Positions 7,285 through 17,109 are shown, numbered from the stretch's first letter. The stretch: DNA of 64,000 nt from an uncultured bacterium (GCA_905215045.1 CAJMOO010000001.1:18300-82299); one strand, 5' to 3'. Notes: generated from the sequence alone by a model not told the origin. Program-made: numbers and translations.

Positions 7285-8774
7285 AGGCACAGAATGGGGA
7301 TCAAAGTGCATTTTCATTTTTATATGAAGAAACATACAAAAGTAAATACTATCTGGCATTAAAATACATGAAAAATAAAGAAGCCGCAGAAGATGTGCTG
7401 CAAGATGCTTATCTGAAAGCATTTTCTAAACTAGGGACTCTGAAACAGCCAGAAGCATTCGAAGGCTGGCTTGGAATGATCGTTGCCAATACAGCAAAAA
7501 ATATGCTGGTAAAGAAGAATCCTCTTTTATTTTCAGAAATGGCGGTAGATCAGGAAGGGGAAGAATATGTCTATGATGTAGAAGACGAAGATCCGGAAAA
7601 TCAGCCCGAACTTGCATACACCAGAGAAGAAACAAAAGAACTGGTACATGTTCTGTTAGATGGTTTGTCTGAAGAACAACGAATGGCTATCTTAATGTTT
7701 CATCTTGAAAATGCTTCAATCTCAGAGATCGCACGGGCAATGGAGTGCTCCGAAAATACAGTAAAATCAAGATTAAATTATGGACGAAAGAATCTAAAGA
7801 TTCAGGCGGAACAATTACAGAAGAAAGGATACAAACTTTACGCTGTGGCTCCAGTTTTACTTCTTGTATACTTGCTGCGTAATGATCGAAGTGTTATGGC
7901 AGCTGACAAGACATTCCTTGCAGATGGAAAAGTAATGGAGACAAAGATCCTTCGGGAATATTTCAAAAATACAGCGAAAACCACAGGAAAGATCAACAAT
8001 GCAAAAGCGGTAGATACAGCAGGAAAAGCAGCGGCAAAAAGTGCTGTCAAAGGTTCTATCGTAAATAAGATTGCAGCAATTGCAGTTGCAGTCGGAGTGC
8101 TTGGTGGAAGTGCGTATGGAATTATTGCATGGAACAACCAGAGAAATCAGACAGCACAGATGGCAACCGCAACAACGAATAATCAAAATAGTACCCAAAA
8201 TACATCGACAACAGAAAATAAAACATCATCTGCGACAACCGAAGCAACAACTGAACAGCCAAAACAGAAAGTAATGATCAGTGATGTATACAAGAAAGTT
8301 TTAACAGATGTAGAAAATGGGAAATATGAATTTCCAGATGCACAGGGAAATACAGATTATTATTATTTTGTCAGGAATATGAATAAAGACGGAATCAAGG
8401 AACTGATCGTTGCTCCAAGATGGAGTGTAAACGAGTATACGAATTATGATATCCGAGTCTTTAGCTGCACGAATTCTGAAGAAGGCTATAAACTCTCTGT
8501 TATTTCTGGACATGAATGGGTTTCGAATATTTCAACAAATGGCGGTGTATGTCTGCCATCCAATGGAAATGGACTTCTGATCCATAACTTCACCAAAGGA
8601 ACTGGGGAAAGCGATGTTCATCGCCTGACAATTCAGAATGGAAAGTTAGTTTATGGGGATACAGAACAAACCTTCAGCATGGGAGATTCTGAATGGGATA
8701 GCTTTGCACAGGAAAATCCTGAGGCTACTTGGACTGCGATTTCTGATAAGAGTAAAATTGAAGAGTTACAATAA
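7260..8774 (+). CDS. ECF-type sigma factor fused to a membrane segment and outer domain
   Basis: Residues 1-190 are an ECF sigma factor: region 2 with YKSKYYLALKYMKNKEAAEDVLQDAYLKAF and region 4 with the helix-turn-helix SEIARAMECSENTVKSRLNYGRKNL (the N-terminal half is GDQSAFSFLYEE). A short hydrophobic stretch (about 194-207) and a clear membrane helix (about 271-291, AVAVGVLGGSAYGII) follow, then a Thr/Asn/Gln-rich linker and a 200-aa domain ending at 504. If only the second segment spans, the last 210 residues are outside, tying the sigma factor to the membrane like a built-in sensor or anti-sigma. The ATG at 7260 with AGAGGA ahead is chosen over an upstream in-frame ATG at 7158, because family homology begins here. 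Confidence 0.82.
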   Translation: MEIKEAVIKAQNGDQSAFSFLYEETYKSKYYLALKYMKNKEAAEDVLQDAYLKAFSKLGTLKQPEAFEGWLGMIVANTAKNMLVKKNPLLFSEMAVDQEGEEYVYDVEDEDPENQPELAYTREETKELVHVLLDGLSEEQRMAILMFHLENASISEIARAMECSENTVKSRLNYGRKNLKIQAEQLQKKGYKLYAVAPVLLLVYLLRNDRSVMAADKTFLADGKVMETKILREYFKNTAKTTGKINNAKAVDTAGKAAAKSAVKGSIVNKIAAIAVAVGVLGGSAYGIIAWNNQRNQTAQMATATTNNQNSTQNTSTTENKTSSATTEATTEQPKQKVMISDVYKKVLTDVENGKYEFPDAQGNTDYYYFVRNMNKDGIKELIVAPRWSVNEYTNYDIRVFSCTNSEEGYKLSVISGHEWVSNISTNGGVCLPSNGNGLLIHNFTKGTGESDVHRLTIQNGKLVYGDTEQTFSMGDSEWDSFAQENPEATWTAISDKSKIEELQ

Positions 8775-8819
8775 AGCAGAGTTCTGTAGTACACCATAAA
8801 CGATAAGGAAGTGAAGCAA

Positions 8820-9359
8820 ATGAATCTGACAAAAACAAGCAAATACATAAGCCTTCTTCTTCGTCACAAACCAGAAAGAGCAGGAATTCATCTGGACCAG
8901 CACGGATGGGCGGATGTGGAAGAATTAATCAAAGGTGTTTCCAAAACGCATATGTTCAATATGGAAATTCTTGAGGAAATCGTAAGAACTGATAATAAAC
9001 AAAGATATTCATTTAACGAGGATAAAACAAAAATCCGTGCTAACCAAGGACATTCGATTCCTGTAGATGTAGAATTAGAAGAAGCAAAACCACCCAAACA
9101 ATTATGGCATGGTACAGGAGAGAAATATGTTTCAGCCATTGATGAACAAGGACTTCTTCACAAAAACAGACTATATGTTCATTTATCAACGAATGAAGAA
9201 ACTGCGATCAAAGTTGGAAAACGACACGGAAAGCCAGTTTTATATACAGTAAACGCAGAAGAAATGTATCAGGATGGATATAAGTTTTTTTTATCAAAGA
9301 ATGGTGTATGGCTGACGGATCGTGTGCCAGTGAAATATTTAGACAAGTACAAAAATTAG
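8820..9359 (+). CDS. kptA: RNA 2'-phosphotransferase (Tpt1/KptA)
   Basis: NAD+-dependent enzyme that transfers a 2'-phosphate from RNA to NAD+, giving ADP-ribose 1'',2''-cyclic phosphate. The N-terminal winged domain begins [16 protein letters not shown] (with the catalytic Arg-His), continues [19 protein letters not shown], and the ADP-ribosyl-transferase-like half has [10 protein letters not shown] and [20 protein letters not shown], all Tpt1 hallmarks. The ATG at 8820 is eight bases behind AAGGAAG (8805-8811); a GTG at 8811 sits on that site and is unlikely. Length is 179 aa, as in E. coli KptA. Bacteria lack the fungal tRNA-splicing substrate, so its role is open. Confidence 0.93.
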   Translation: MNLTKTSKYISLLLRHKPERAGIHLDQHGWADVEELIKGVSKTHMFNMEILEEIVRTDNKQRYSFNEDKTKIRANQGHSIPVDVELEEAKPPKQLWHGTGEKYVSAIDEQGLLHKNRLYVHLSTNEETAIKVGKRHGKPVLYTVNAEEMYQDGYKFFLSKNGVWLTDRVPVKYLDKYKN

Positions 9360-9364
9360 AAATA

Positions 9365-9411
9365 TTGACAGTTGAGATTAAGTATTGTAATATTAGTTAG
9401 TAACGACTAAC
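9365..9411 (+). promoter_or_regulatory. Promoter with inverted-repeat operator for nitroreductase
   Basis: TTGACA (9365-9370), 17-bp spacer, TAATAT (9388-9393). A perfect inverted repeat GTTAGT-aacg-ACTAAC (9396-9411) covers the expected transcription start, the usual place for a repressor such as MarR or HxlR type. Confidence 0.68.
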
Positions 9412-9434
9412 ATGATAAAAACGGAGGAAACATT

Positions 9435-9974
9435 ATGGAATTTGAGACATTATTAGAAAGCAGAAGAAGTATCCGTTCTTACGATGATTCAAAAGAAGTA
9501 ACAAAAGAACAGATCAAACAACTTGTAGAAGCAGGAATACAGGCACCATCATGGAAGAATTCACAGACAGCACGTTATTATTGTGTATTAGGAGCAGAAG
9601 CCAAAGAAAAGTTCGCAAAAGAATGCCTTCCAGAATTTAATGCAAATAATACAAAAGGAACCGGAGCTTACGTTGTAACAACATTCGTAGCAAACAGAGC
9701 TGGTTTTGACCGTTCTGGAAATCCAGATAATGAATGTGGAAATGGATGGGGTTATTATGATCTTGGATTACATAATGAGAACTTTATCTTAAAGGCCAAA
9801 GAACTTGGACTTGGTACTTTAGTTATGGGAATTCGAGATGGCGAAAAGATCAAAGAAATGTTAGAAATTCCTGAGACAGAGACAGTTGTATCTGTTATTT
9901 CTGTTGGATATATTAAAGATAATCCGCCAAAACCTAAGAGAAAAGAAGCGGATGATATTTTGAAATTTTTTTAG
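9435..9974 (+). CDS. Nitroreductase-family flavoprotein
   Basis: FMN-dependent NAD(P)H oxidoreductase of 179 aa. The start FETLLESRRSIRSYDDSKEV is the family's FMN-binding RRSxR motif. It continues QAPSWKNSQTARYYCV and LGLGTLVMGIRDGEKIKEML, also typical. It probably acts as a cytoplasmic dimer reducing quinones, nitro compounds or other electron acceptors; the exact substrate cannot be told. GGAGG lies before the ATG. The single gene has its own promoter with a repressor-like palindrome, suggesting induction by its substrate or by electrophile stress. Confidence 0.88.
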   Translation: MEFETLLESRRSIRSYDDSKEVTKEQIKQLVEAGIQAPSWKNSQTARYYCVLGAEAKEKFAKECLPEFNANNTKGTGAYVVTTFVANRAGFDRSGNPDNECGNGWGYYDLGLHNENFILKAKELGLGTLVMGIRDGEKIKEMLEIPETETVVSVISVGYIKDNPPKPKRKEADDILKFF

Positions 9975-9991
9975 CTTATAATATATTATTT

Positions 9992-10041
9992 AAAAAGAAC
10001 AGCCTTGCTATCATTGATCGTGATAACAAAGCTGTTCTTTT
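9992..10041. terminator. Bidirectional terminator (nitroreductase / oleate hydratase)
   Basis: AAAAAGAACAGC (9992-10003) pairs with GCTGTTCTTTT (10031-10041). Inner pairing TTGCTATCA/TGATAACAA lengthens the stem. It overlaps the stop of the converging gene. Confidence 0.85.
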
Positions 10042-11992
10042 ATTTTTTGATCAATTCATATTCTTTCAATAATTTCTCAATATCAGTATCTTTGATAAGC
10101 TTCAATATCCACCTTTTTAATTTCTCAACAGGCATTGGCAAGTCTGCACGTAACAAAGATTCTCCATCCATCAGTCGAACGCTTGCATCCAATAAATTTC
10201 TTACATCATACACACTTCCCCAAACTTCCGGCACTCCTCGGTCAACGCCAAGTAATCCATATACAGCCTCCATAGCAGTTCTAACAGAATATTCCGTTGT
10301 AAAGATCGTATCTCTTGGTGTCTCAGCAAACTGACCTAAAAATGCAAAATTAACACATCCATCAGGAATCACATCTGGCCGGTCACCGGCAGTTCTTGGC
10401 ATGAAAAACGCAGTAATATAAGGTAGCATTGTTGGTACAGTATTTGCATGATCTCTGGCTAACTCATCGATTTCGTCCAATGGTATTCCAATGTGATACA
10501 ACCATTCTGCCGTAATTTCTTCTCCAGTACAGTCTTTCATTGGTTTATGAATATAATTTCCTGGTGTAGCACAAAAAAGACTGTATACCCAGATACAGAT
10601 TTCATCTTCTTTTTGTTCCCGAAACTGTCCCTGACGATTGATCGTCCAGCTTAACAGCCAGTTTGAATCCTCACAGGAGATAATTCCTCCAGTAACAACC
10701 TTGCCAGAAAGTGGATCTCGTTTACAGATTCGCTTGATTGCATCAATAATCTTTGTATTACTGGTAGTGATCGTTGCAGATTCCCAACGTGTTTTACTGA
10801 CATTTTCGCAGAATTTTTCTGGATGCCCGAAGGAAGGATCTTGTTTTGCAATGTTCTTCCATAGATTCCAACATCCCGCAGTACGAATCTGGGCATCTCC
10901 ATTTGCAGGGGTGTGATGATCTCCGTAAAGAGTGCTTTCGGTACAACTTCCATTTGTCACAAAAACAAGATCATCTTTTGTTAATGGAAGGATTTTGGTT
11001 TCAGCGTTTTTGATATATTCGATACTTTTTGCAATCTTTTGATCATTTTCAAAGGAAAAGATCACATTCGTAACCTGTGTGTGAAAATGAAAGATCACAC
11101 CATTTTGTTTCAGGTATTCTACCATTGGCAGGATCAAAGATTCATACTGATTATATCTTGTGAATTTCAAAGCGGAGAAATCAGGAAGTCCTCCGATATG
11201 ATGAATAAACCGCTGTAGATACAATTTCATTTCCAAGGCACTATGCCAGTTTTCAAAAGCAAACATGGTTCGCCAATATAACCAGAAATCAGAATCAAAA
11301 ACATGTTCGTCAAAGACATCTTCAATCGTTTTATCATATAATTTTTCATTTGCGGTAAAGAACAATTTCATGATCTGTTTTCGCCCTTTATCGTCGATAT
11401 TGAATTTGCCAAAATTCTCAGACGGCTTTCCTCGATGTTTTGTTGCACGGCATAAAGAATAATTTGGATCTTCTTTATTCAACCAGTAAAATTCATCTAA
11501 CACAGAATTTTCTGGATGTTCTAAGGATGGAATACTGTGAAATAAGTCCCACAGACATTCGAAATGATCTTCCATTTCACGGCCGCCACGCATAATATAA
11601 CCACGATCAGGATCAGCAATCCCATCACAGGCACCGCCTGTAATATCGGATGCTTCTAAGATATGAATATGATCTCCTGGCATTTGTGCATCACGAATCA
11701 GAAAACAGGCAGCGGCAAGGGAAGCAAGACCGCTTCCTACAAGATAGGCAGATTTTTTCTCTACATCGTTTGGCTTCTTCGGTCTTGCAAAAGCCTCATA
11801 ATTTCCACTGGAATAATAAATTCCTTTGCTATTTTTCTTCTGTTTATTTAATTCTGTGTTTTTGTAATCGGATTTTTTCACTTCTGTTTGAGGATAAGAA
11901 TATACAAGCTTTTCTTTTTTAGACTTTTTTAGTGTAATGATTGCAGCACCTGCCGCAGTAAGCATTCCTAGTTTTAAGATTTTTTTACCCAT
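10040..11992 (-). CDS. ohyA: Oleate hydratase (MCRA family)
   Basis: FAD-dependent hydratase that adds water to the cis-9 double bond of unsaturated fatty acids, giving 10-hydroxy acids; gut bacteria use it to detoxify free linoleic and oleic acids. The core begins YYSSGNYEAFARPKKP and contains the FAD loop AYLVGSGLASLAAACFL, ASDITGGACDG and RGGREMEDHFECLWDLF with the conserved Glu. At 650 aa it exceeds the usual 560-590 by about 60 residues. The excess is an N-terminal hydrophobic segment (about residues 6-21, LKLGMLTAAGAAIITL) followed by a Lys-rich linker. This predicts membrane anchoring or peripheral attachment. AGAAAGG lies ahead of the ATG. Confidence 0.93.
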   Translation of the reverse strand: MGKKILKLGMLTAAGAAIITLKKSKKEKLVYSYPQTEVKKSDYKNTELNKQKKNSKGIYYSSGNYEAFARPKKPNDVEKKSAYLVGSGLASLAAACFLIRDAQMPGDHIHILEASDITGGACDGIADPDRGYIMRGGREMEDHFECLWDLFHSIPSLEHPENSVLDEFYWLNKEDPNYSLCRATKHRGKPSENFGKFNIDDKGRKQIMKLFFTANEKLYDKTIEDVFDEHVFDSDFWLYWRTMFAFENWHSALEMKLYLQRFIHHIGGLPDFSALKFTRYNQYESLILPMVEYLKQNGVIFHFHTQVTNVIFSFENDQKIAKSIEYIKNAETKILPLTKDDLVFVTNGSCTESTLYGDHHTPANGDAQIRTAGCWNLWKNIAKQDPSFGHPEKFCENVSKTRWESATITTSNTKIIDAIKRICKRDPLSGKVVTGGIISCEDSNWLLSWTINRQGQFREQKEDEICIWVYSLFCATPGNYIHKPMKDCTGEEITAEWLYHIGIPLDEIDELARDHANTVPTMLPYITAFFMPRTAGDRPDVIPDGCVNFAFLGQFAETPRDTIFTTEYSVRTAMEAVYGLLGVDRGVPEVWGSVYDVRNLLDASVRLMDGESLLRADLPMPVEKLKRWILKLIKDTDIEKLLKEYELIKK

Positions 11993-12116
11993 TTGATACC
12001 AGCCTTTCTATTGTGATTTTAAAATAGTGTGTGTCAAAAAAGGTGGTTTTATTCTGTTAACATCTTTGGTAAAATAAAAGAACAGTTGTTTGGAAAGAAT
12101 TGAGGAAAATAAAACA

Positions 12117-12461
12117 ATGAATGAAATACCAATTTATACAATCATAAAGATAGAACCAGAAGAAGCGGAGATTCCAATGTTAACTTTTTATGTAAAAGAA
12201 GATGCCATGGATGAACCAGAAAAGATTTCAATGGAAGAATTAACATCTTATGACAGGAATCTCAAAGTCGGAGATCAAGTAGTGATCGGTGCAGATGAAA
12301 CTTTATTTCCGCTGGATATGGCAGAGAATCTTGGAATGTTTGATGACATCGATCCGTTATCCCAGATACCAGAAGTAGCTCCACGACAATGGCAGATGGA
12401 ATGGATGAATAACTATATGGATGCGTTAGAGGAGCTGGAAGATTCTACGACTGACCAGTAA
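12117..12461 (+). CDS. Hypothetical acidic protein (114 aa)
   Basis: ATG at 12117 behind GAGGA (12102-12106). The product is strongly acidic, begins MNEIPIYTIIKIEPEEAE and has no signal peptide, membrane helix or Cys. A compact beta-type start (VKVGDQVVIG-like turn at about 60-70) is followed by a helical, Asp/Glu/Met-rich end. I do not recognise the family. It lies divergent from oleate hydratase with no clear partner. Confidence 0.65.
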   Translation: MNEIPIYTIIKIEPEEAEIPMLTFYVKEDAMDEPEKISMEELTSYDRNLKVGDQVVIGADETLFPLDMAENLGMFDDIDPLSQIPEVAPRQWQMEWMNNYMDALEELEDSTTDQ

Positions 12462-12543
12462 CATAAGATGAATAGAAACAAAACAAGACCTTACAGTCAT
12501 AAAATACCATAAGATCTTGTCACAGGAGAAAATGGATGGTGAT

Positions 12544-12738
12544 TTAATCATCATCACGAGGTAAAAACGGTGGCCGGAAGGGGTATAATTCTTCGTAAGA
12601 TTCAAGCTCGGCTTCTGTTCTTGGAACAACCTGGATCAATCCAGTACAGTCTGTTGTAGAGCAGATGTTACACATCTCGAAGATATTTTCATCAATTTCT
12701 TCGTTTGTAAGTTCTTGTTTCTTTTTCTTATCCTTCAT
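12544..12738 (-). CDS. Small Cys-containing hypothetical protein (64 aa)
   Basis: Begins MKDKKKKQELTNEEIDEN after a strong GAGGAGG ribosome site, and carries CNICSTTDC (three cysteines spaced C-x2-C-x5-C) in the middle, then an acidic/proline end (PFRPPFLPRDDD). The cysteine triplet could bind a metal, but one more ligand would be needed. The strong ribosome site and clean start make it a real gene; function unknown. Confidence 0.6.
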   Translation of the reverse strand: MKDKKKKQELTNEEIDENIFEMCNICSTTDCTGLIQVVPRTEAELESYEELYPFRPPFLPRDDD

Positions 12739-12895
12739 GCATCGAAACCTCCTCGTTTCTTAGTATGTGATAAATTAAGAAAAATATTTTGTAAAATAAA
12801 TCCAAGAAAAAAACAGAAAATTTATGGAGATCAATGTATTTATGCAGCAATTACAGATAAAACAGAAAACATGTTATATAAAACAAACCATTTTA

Positions 12896-12985
12896 GAGTT
12901 TAACAGTGGCGGTCATTTTGCTGATTCCGGAAAGAGGCTTGCTAAAGCGGTCAAATGGTTATTAGAAAATAGAAATGAAAATTAG
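12896..12985 (+). pseudogene. C-terminal fragment of an unknown protein
   Basis: An open stretch reading FNSGGHFADSGKRLAKAVKW and ending LLENRNEN at a stop (12983-12985) looks like a protein C-terminus, but has no start or upstream continuation. The 150 bp before it are AT-rich with scattered stops. It may be the tail of a deleted gene whose 5' part is gone. Weak call. Confidence 0.3.
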
Positions 12986-12998
12986 AGAGGAAAAAACG

Positions 12999-13268
12999 AT
13001 GAACCCAAAAAGTGATGAATTATATCAGGCATTAAAAGAGAAAGATTTCCCAGATGATTTCTGCAAAGAAATCGCATATCGTCAGATGACAACCGATTAC
13101 ACGATCACAAGAATGCTTGGTTATTTATATCGTATCAGTAACCCAAGAATCGAAGATGTTGTAGATGAGATGTTAGCAATCTTCAGCGACAGGGATGCGA
13201 TCATTCAGAAAAAAGAATTGGAACATGCACAGTCAGTCATCAATGACGTCTACAATCGAGGATTATAA
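12999..13268 (+). CDS. Conserved-looking hypothetical protein (89 aa)
   Basis: All-helical 89-aa protein. ATG at 12999 is eight bases behind AGAGAGG; an ATG at 12975 in frame lacks a good site. The sequence (FPDDFCKEIAYRQMTTDYT, then TRMLGYLYRISNPRIEDVVDE) has no signal or membrane segment. It could be a small regulator or a helical scaffold, but no family is recognised. The antiporter gene follows after 57 bp. Confidence 0.68.
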   Translation: MNPKSDELYQALKEKDFPDDFCKEIAYRQMTTDYTITRMLGYLYRISNPRIEDVVDEMLAIFSDRDAIIQKKELEHAQSVINDVYNRGL

Positions 13269-13325
13269 TGTCTTTTCTTTCAAAATATTTATGACAAAAA
13301 TATAAAAACAACGAGGCAGATTTCT

Positions 13326-14831
13326 ATGAAAGAAAAATCAATTTTACACCGGATCATTTATTATATGAATCCCAAAAGAATTGATCCATCTATGAGAAAG
13401 CTATGGATCTTTTTTATACTGTTTAATATTTTATTATTTTTTATACCAAGAAACATTTCCAGAGCATCTATCTGGATTCTTGTCCCGATGATCGGACTTT
13501 TCATTTACGCGCTTGTTACAAAAGATGTGTTTCAAAGTTCCTTGATGGGAACCTTATCTCTTTACATCTTGTGGTATAAGTGGAATGCTATTACAGCCTT
13601 TTTTAACGACTGTAAGATTGTACTGGCAGATTCAGAAAATATTGAAATGTATATGTCCTTTTTTCTGTGCGGTGGGTTAGTCATTGCAATGAAACGCAGT
13701 GGTGCAACGAAGGCATTTACCGAATATATCACAGAAAGGTTTGGAGAGAATGAAAAACTACTCTTAACGGCATCTGGCATTTATGCAGGAATCATGTCGA
13801 TCGATGATTATGTGTCTGCATTTACATCAGGTATCGCATTTTCCCCATTGATCGATAAGATCAAGAAGCCAAGACTTGCGCTTGCCTATGTCATAAGAAC
13901 ATTTAGCATCTGTGTTTCCGCTATGCTTCCAGTAGGGGCGTGGGGATATTTTATTATCTTCCAGATTGCAAATGCGAAAAATATCCATGGAAAAGCAGCG
14001 GCTATGCAGATTTTCTTAAAATCAGTTCCATTTATGTTTTATGCGATCATTGCATGCATTGTAGCATTTTTATTTGCAGCAGGAATTCTGCCTAAATTCG
14101 GACATATGAAAAAAGCATATATGATGTCCGAACAAGGGAAACAACTTGGAGAATTAACCGACGGATCAGAAGAAGAGGAAAATGATTTTGATGAAGAAGA
14201 TGAAAGAAAACAAAATATCAGTGTCCTAAATTTAGTAATTCCAATGGTAAGTGTTGTGATCGCATTGATCGCTACAGGACTTGACTGTTTTCTTGCATTT
14301 GGAATCGCTTTGGTCGTGACCGGAGTCCTTTACATTTTGCAGGGAATCATGACGATCAGTGAATATCTCCAATGTGTGATCGATGGTTTTATAGATATGC
14401 TGGACATGGTCATAATCCTTATGTTAGGATATGCAATGCAGGAAGTTATGGATACGATGGGGATGGAAGGACTGGTTCAAACGATCTGTCAGATGATTCC
14501 AGTTGTAAGCCTGATCCCATTTGTAATATTTATGATTTTTAGCTTTACTGAATTTTTATATAGTCTGAATTATACATTATATCAGATAGCAATTCCGGTC
14601 ATGATCGTTGTTCTGCCAAAATTAGGGGCGAATCTGCCACTTTGTATTGGAGCGATCATATCCGCAGGATTATTTGGCGCAAATGCCTGTGTGGTATCGG
14701 ATCTTGGAATTATTTCTGCAAGAGCCAGCCGGGTGACGGTATATGATCAATACGAAAGCTCTCTGCCGTATGTATTGATTTCAGGGGTAGTAGCAGCCAT
14801 AATGTACCTGATCGCAGGATTTATCTTCTAG
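13326..14831 (+). CDS. NhaC-family Na+/H+ antiporter
   Basis: Integral membrane carrier of 501 aa with about 11-12 hydrophobic helices. [15 protein letters not shown] and [17 protein letters not shown] match the conserved core of the NhaC group, with an acidic cytoplasmic loop ([15 protein letters not shown], about residue 285). It would exchange Na+ for H+ or move an organic anion/cation pair. Polyamine uptake genes follow 47 bp later in the same direction, so a link between ion balance and polyamine import is possible, though the substrate of this family varies. Confidence 0.82.
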   Translation: MKEKSILHRIIYYMNPKRIDPSMRKLWIFFILFNILLFFIPRNISRASIWILVPMIGLFIYALVTKDVFQSSLMGTLSLYILWYKWNAITAFFNDCKIVLADSENIEMYMSFFLCGGLVIAMKRSGATKAFTEYITERFGENEKLLLTASGIYAGIMSIDDYVSAFTSGIAFSPLIDKIKKPRLALAYVIRTFSICVSAMLPVGAWGYFIIFQIANAKNIHGKAAAMQIFLKSVPFMFYAIIACIVAFLFAAGILPKFGHMKKAYMMSEQGKQLGELTDGSEEEENDFDEEDERKQNISVLNLVIPMVSVVIALIATGLDCFLAFGIALVVTGVLYILQGIMTISEYLQCVIDGFIDMLDMVIILMLGYAMQEVMDTMGMEGLVQTICQMIPVVSLIPFVIFMIFSFTEFLYSLNYTLYQIAIPVMIVVLPKLGANLPLCIGAIISAGLFGANACVVSDLGIISARASRVTVYDQYESSLPYVLISGVVAAIMYLIAGFIF

Positions 14832-14878
14832 AATACAGAGATAGAAAAGACTTAAAAATATGGAGGTATAGAAAATTA

Positions 14879-16327
14879 ATGGAGAAAAAACAGCCGATCA
14901 TAGAATTAAAACATATCAAAAAGTGTTATGCGAAAGATGTACCGGTTATTTATGATTTTAATCTTACGATCAATGAAGGAGAGTTTGTTACATTTTTAGG
15001 ACCTTCTGGATGTGGAAAGACAACCATCTTAAGAATGTTAGCAGGATTTGAAACACCGACAAGCGGGGAGATTTTATTTAACGGAGAAGATATCAGTGAC
15101 CTTCCTCCAAATGAAAGAAAGTTTAACACCGTATTTCAAAAATACGCATTGTTTCCGCATTTAAATATCTACGATAATATTTCTTTTGGTTTAAAAGAAA
15201 AGAAAGTACCGAAGGATGAAATTGAGAAAAAAGTAAAGCGTGTACTTGAAATCGTAGATTTAGAAGGATTTGAAAAAAGAAAGATTGACAGTTTATCTGG
15301 TGGCCAGCAGCAGCGTATCGCGATCGCACGTGCGATCGTAAATGAACCGAAGATCTTATTATTAGATGAGCCGTTAAGTGCTCTTGATTATAAGATGCGT
15401 CAGGAGATGCAGATTGAATTAAAAAATATGCATAAAGAATTAGGGATTACCTTTATCTTTGTCACACATGATCAGGAAGAAGCTTTGATGATGTCTGATA
15501 AGATCGTTGTTATGTCCAAAGGACAGATCCAGCAGGTTGGAACACCGGAAGAGATTTATAATAAACCTCAGAATGCTTTTGTTGCCGACTTTATCGGAGA
15601 GAGCAATATTTTTGATGGTATTAAAAAAGAAGGAAATCTGATCCATTTTGCACATCATGATTTTGTATGTCATGATGATCACGAACCTGGAACAAGACTT
15701 GATGTTGTCATTCGTCCAGAAGATGTTATTTTGACAACTCCAGACAAAGGAAAATTTACAGGAGAAGTGATTTCCTGTCTGTTTTGTGGTAAATTTTATG
15801 AAGTTGCCGTTTTATCAGACAAAAATGAGATTGAAGCACATATCTTACATGAGTTAACACCTGGAACAAAAGTTGGAATTGATTTTACTGCAGATACGAT
15901 CCATACGATGCCAAAAGATCTGAAAGTCAATCATTACGTTGGAGTTATGGAAAAAGATGGTTATTTAAGATTGACGGATGGCTGTGTACCGGTTCCAATT
16001 AAAGAAGTCTTTGAAGGATATAAACTAGAACATGGACATATCGTAGATGAAGACAGCCATAAAGCTCATTTAGAAGGAGAAAAACTTAAAATGTTCTTCC
16101 CATCGAAACTTGCTGATCTGAGTGATGATCCAGAAGAAGGATATTTTCAGGGAAATATCATCTCGATCATTTATAAGGGAGATCACTATAATTACCGCAT
16201 TTTAAGTGAGAATAAAGTAGAATATTCGGTTGATGATGAAGATTTATGGAACATTGGTGACTTTGTCAGTGTCGTAATTCCTGAAGATGCTATGGTATTT
16301 GAGAGAGTTTCGGAGGATGCAGAATGA
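14879..16327 (+). CDS. potA: Spermidine/putrescine ABC transporter ATPase, extended C-terminus
   Basis: ATP-binding subunit that powers polyamine import. Walker [11 protein letters not shown]-loop FQKYALFPH, signature [15 protein letters not shown], Walker [12 protein letters not shown] and the switch His in THDQEEAL are all present in residues 1-235. PotA is usually about 350-380 aa; this one has 482, because the regulatory TOBE-like region is followed by a second beta-rich unit (about 370-480, ending [20 protein letters not shown]). GGAGG precedes the ATG, and its end overlaps potB by 4 bp (ATGA). Confidence 0.93.
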   Translation: MEKKQPIIELKHIKKCYAKDVPVIYDFNLTINEGEFVTFLGPSGCGKTTILRMLAGFETPTSGEILFNGEDISDLPPNERKFNTVFQKYALFPHLNIYDNISFGLKEKKVPKDEIEKKVKRVLEIVDLEGFEKRKIDSLSGGQQQRIAIARAIVNEPKILLLDEPLSALDYKMRQEMQIELKNMHKELGITFIFVTHDQEEALMMSDKIVVMSKGQIQQVGTPEEIYNKPQNAFVADFIGESNIFDGIKKEGNLIHFAHHDFVCHDDHEPGTRLDVVIRPEDVILTTPDKGKFTGEVISCLFCGKFYEVAVLSDKNEIEAHILHELTPGTKVGIDFTADTIHTMPKDLKVNHYVGVMEKDGYLRLTDGCVPVPIKEVFEGYKLEHGHIVDEDSHKAHLEGEKLKMFFPSKLADLSDDPEEGYFQGNIISIIYKGDHYNYRILSENKVEYSVDDEDLWNIGDFVSVVIPEDAMVFERVSEDAE

Positions 16328-17109
16328 AAAATGATAAACTAAAAAGCATCCTAGGTATTCCGTATTTCTTATTTCTGGTTATTTTTGTTGTATGTCCGGT
16401 ATTGATCTTGTTATATTATGCATTTACGAATGGAGCAGGTGAAATTTCTCTTGAGAATTTTACTTTGTTTTTTACAGATAGCAAGGCAATCGGAACGTTG
16501 ATCTACAGTGCGATGATCGCGGTTGTGACAACGATCGTCTGTCTTTTGGTCGCATATCCAGTAGCATATATTCTTGCAAAAGGAGAATTTCGACGTGGGA
16601 ATGTATTATTAATGTTATTTGTAATGCCAATGTGGATCAATTTTACCTTGCGTATCACGGCATTAAAAGAAATCTTAACATTGATCGAAGGAAATCTTGC
16701 ATTTCATCCATTCCTAAATACAGTGATCGGTATGACTTATGATTTCCTTCCATTTATGATCCTTCCAATCTATAATACGATTGCGAAGATCGATCATAGT
16801 TATATTGAGGCAGCAAAAGACCTTGGTGCAAAGTCTTACCGTGTCTTTTTACGAGTGATCCTGCCGCTATCCATTCCTGGAATTATCAGCGGGGTTACGA
16901 TGGTATTTCTTCCATCCATGACGAATTATGTTGTGCTTGATATGATGTATAACAGCACCTATATTATGGGAAGTCTGGTTGGAAGTTATTTCAGCATGTA
17001 CGACTGGAACAATGGATCTGTTATTTCCATGATCCTTTTGATCCTGATCTTATTGCTAAGTATGATGACGGGAGAATTTTCAGACAAGGAGGACAATGCA
17101 TATGAATAA
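16324..17109 (+). CDS. potB: Spermidine/putrescine ABC transporter permease 1
   Basis: Membrane permease of 261 aa with about six helices. The EAA loop is visible as [22 protein letters not shown], the site that docks onto PotA. The family's [10 protein letters not shown] segment is present. It forms the transmembrane channel with PotC. It starts inside the potA stop and overlaps the start of potC. Confidence 0.93.
   Translation: MKNDKLKSILGIPYFLFLVIFVVCPVLILLYYAFTNGAGEISLENFTLFFTDSKAIGTLIYSAMIAVVTTIVCLLVAYPVAYILAKGEFRRGNVLLMLFVMPMWINFTLRITALKEILTLIEGNLAFHPFLNTVIGMTYDFLPFMILPIYNTIAKIDHSYIEAAKDLGAKSYRVFLRVILPLSIPGIISGVTMVFLPSMTNYVVLDMMYNSTYIMGSLVGSYFSMYDWNNGSVISMILLILILLLSMMTGEFSDKEDNAYE

Noticed and set aside
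10005..11922. Several open frames on the plus strand opposite oleate hydratase
   Set aside because: They are antisense to a full-length gene with clear FAD motifs, lack ribosome sites and show no family motifs.
12715..12903. 62-aa open frame on the plus strand
   Set aside because: It has no ribosome site, runs antisense into the small Cys protein and shows low-complexity Lys/Asn-rich coding.
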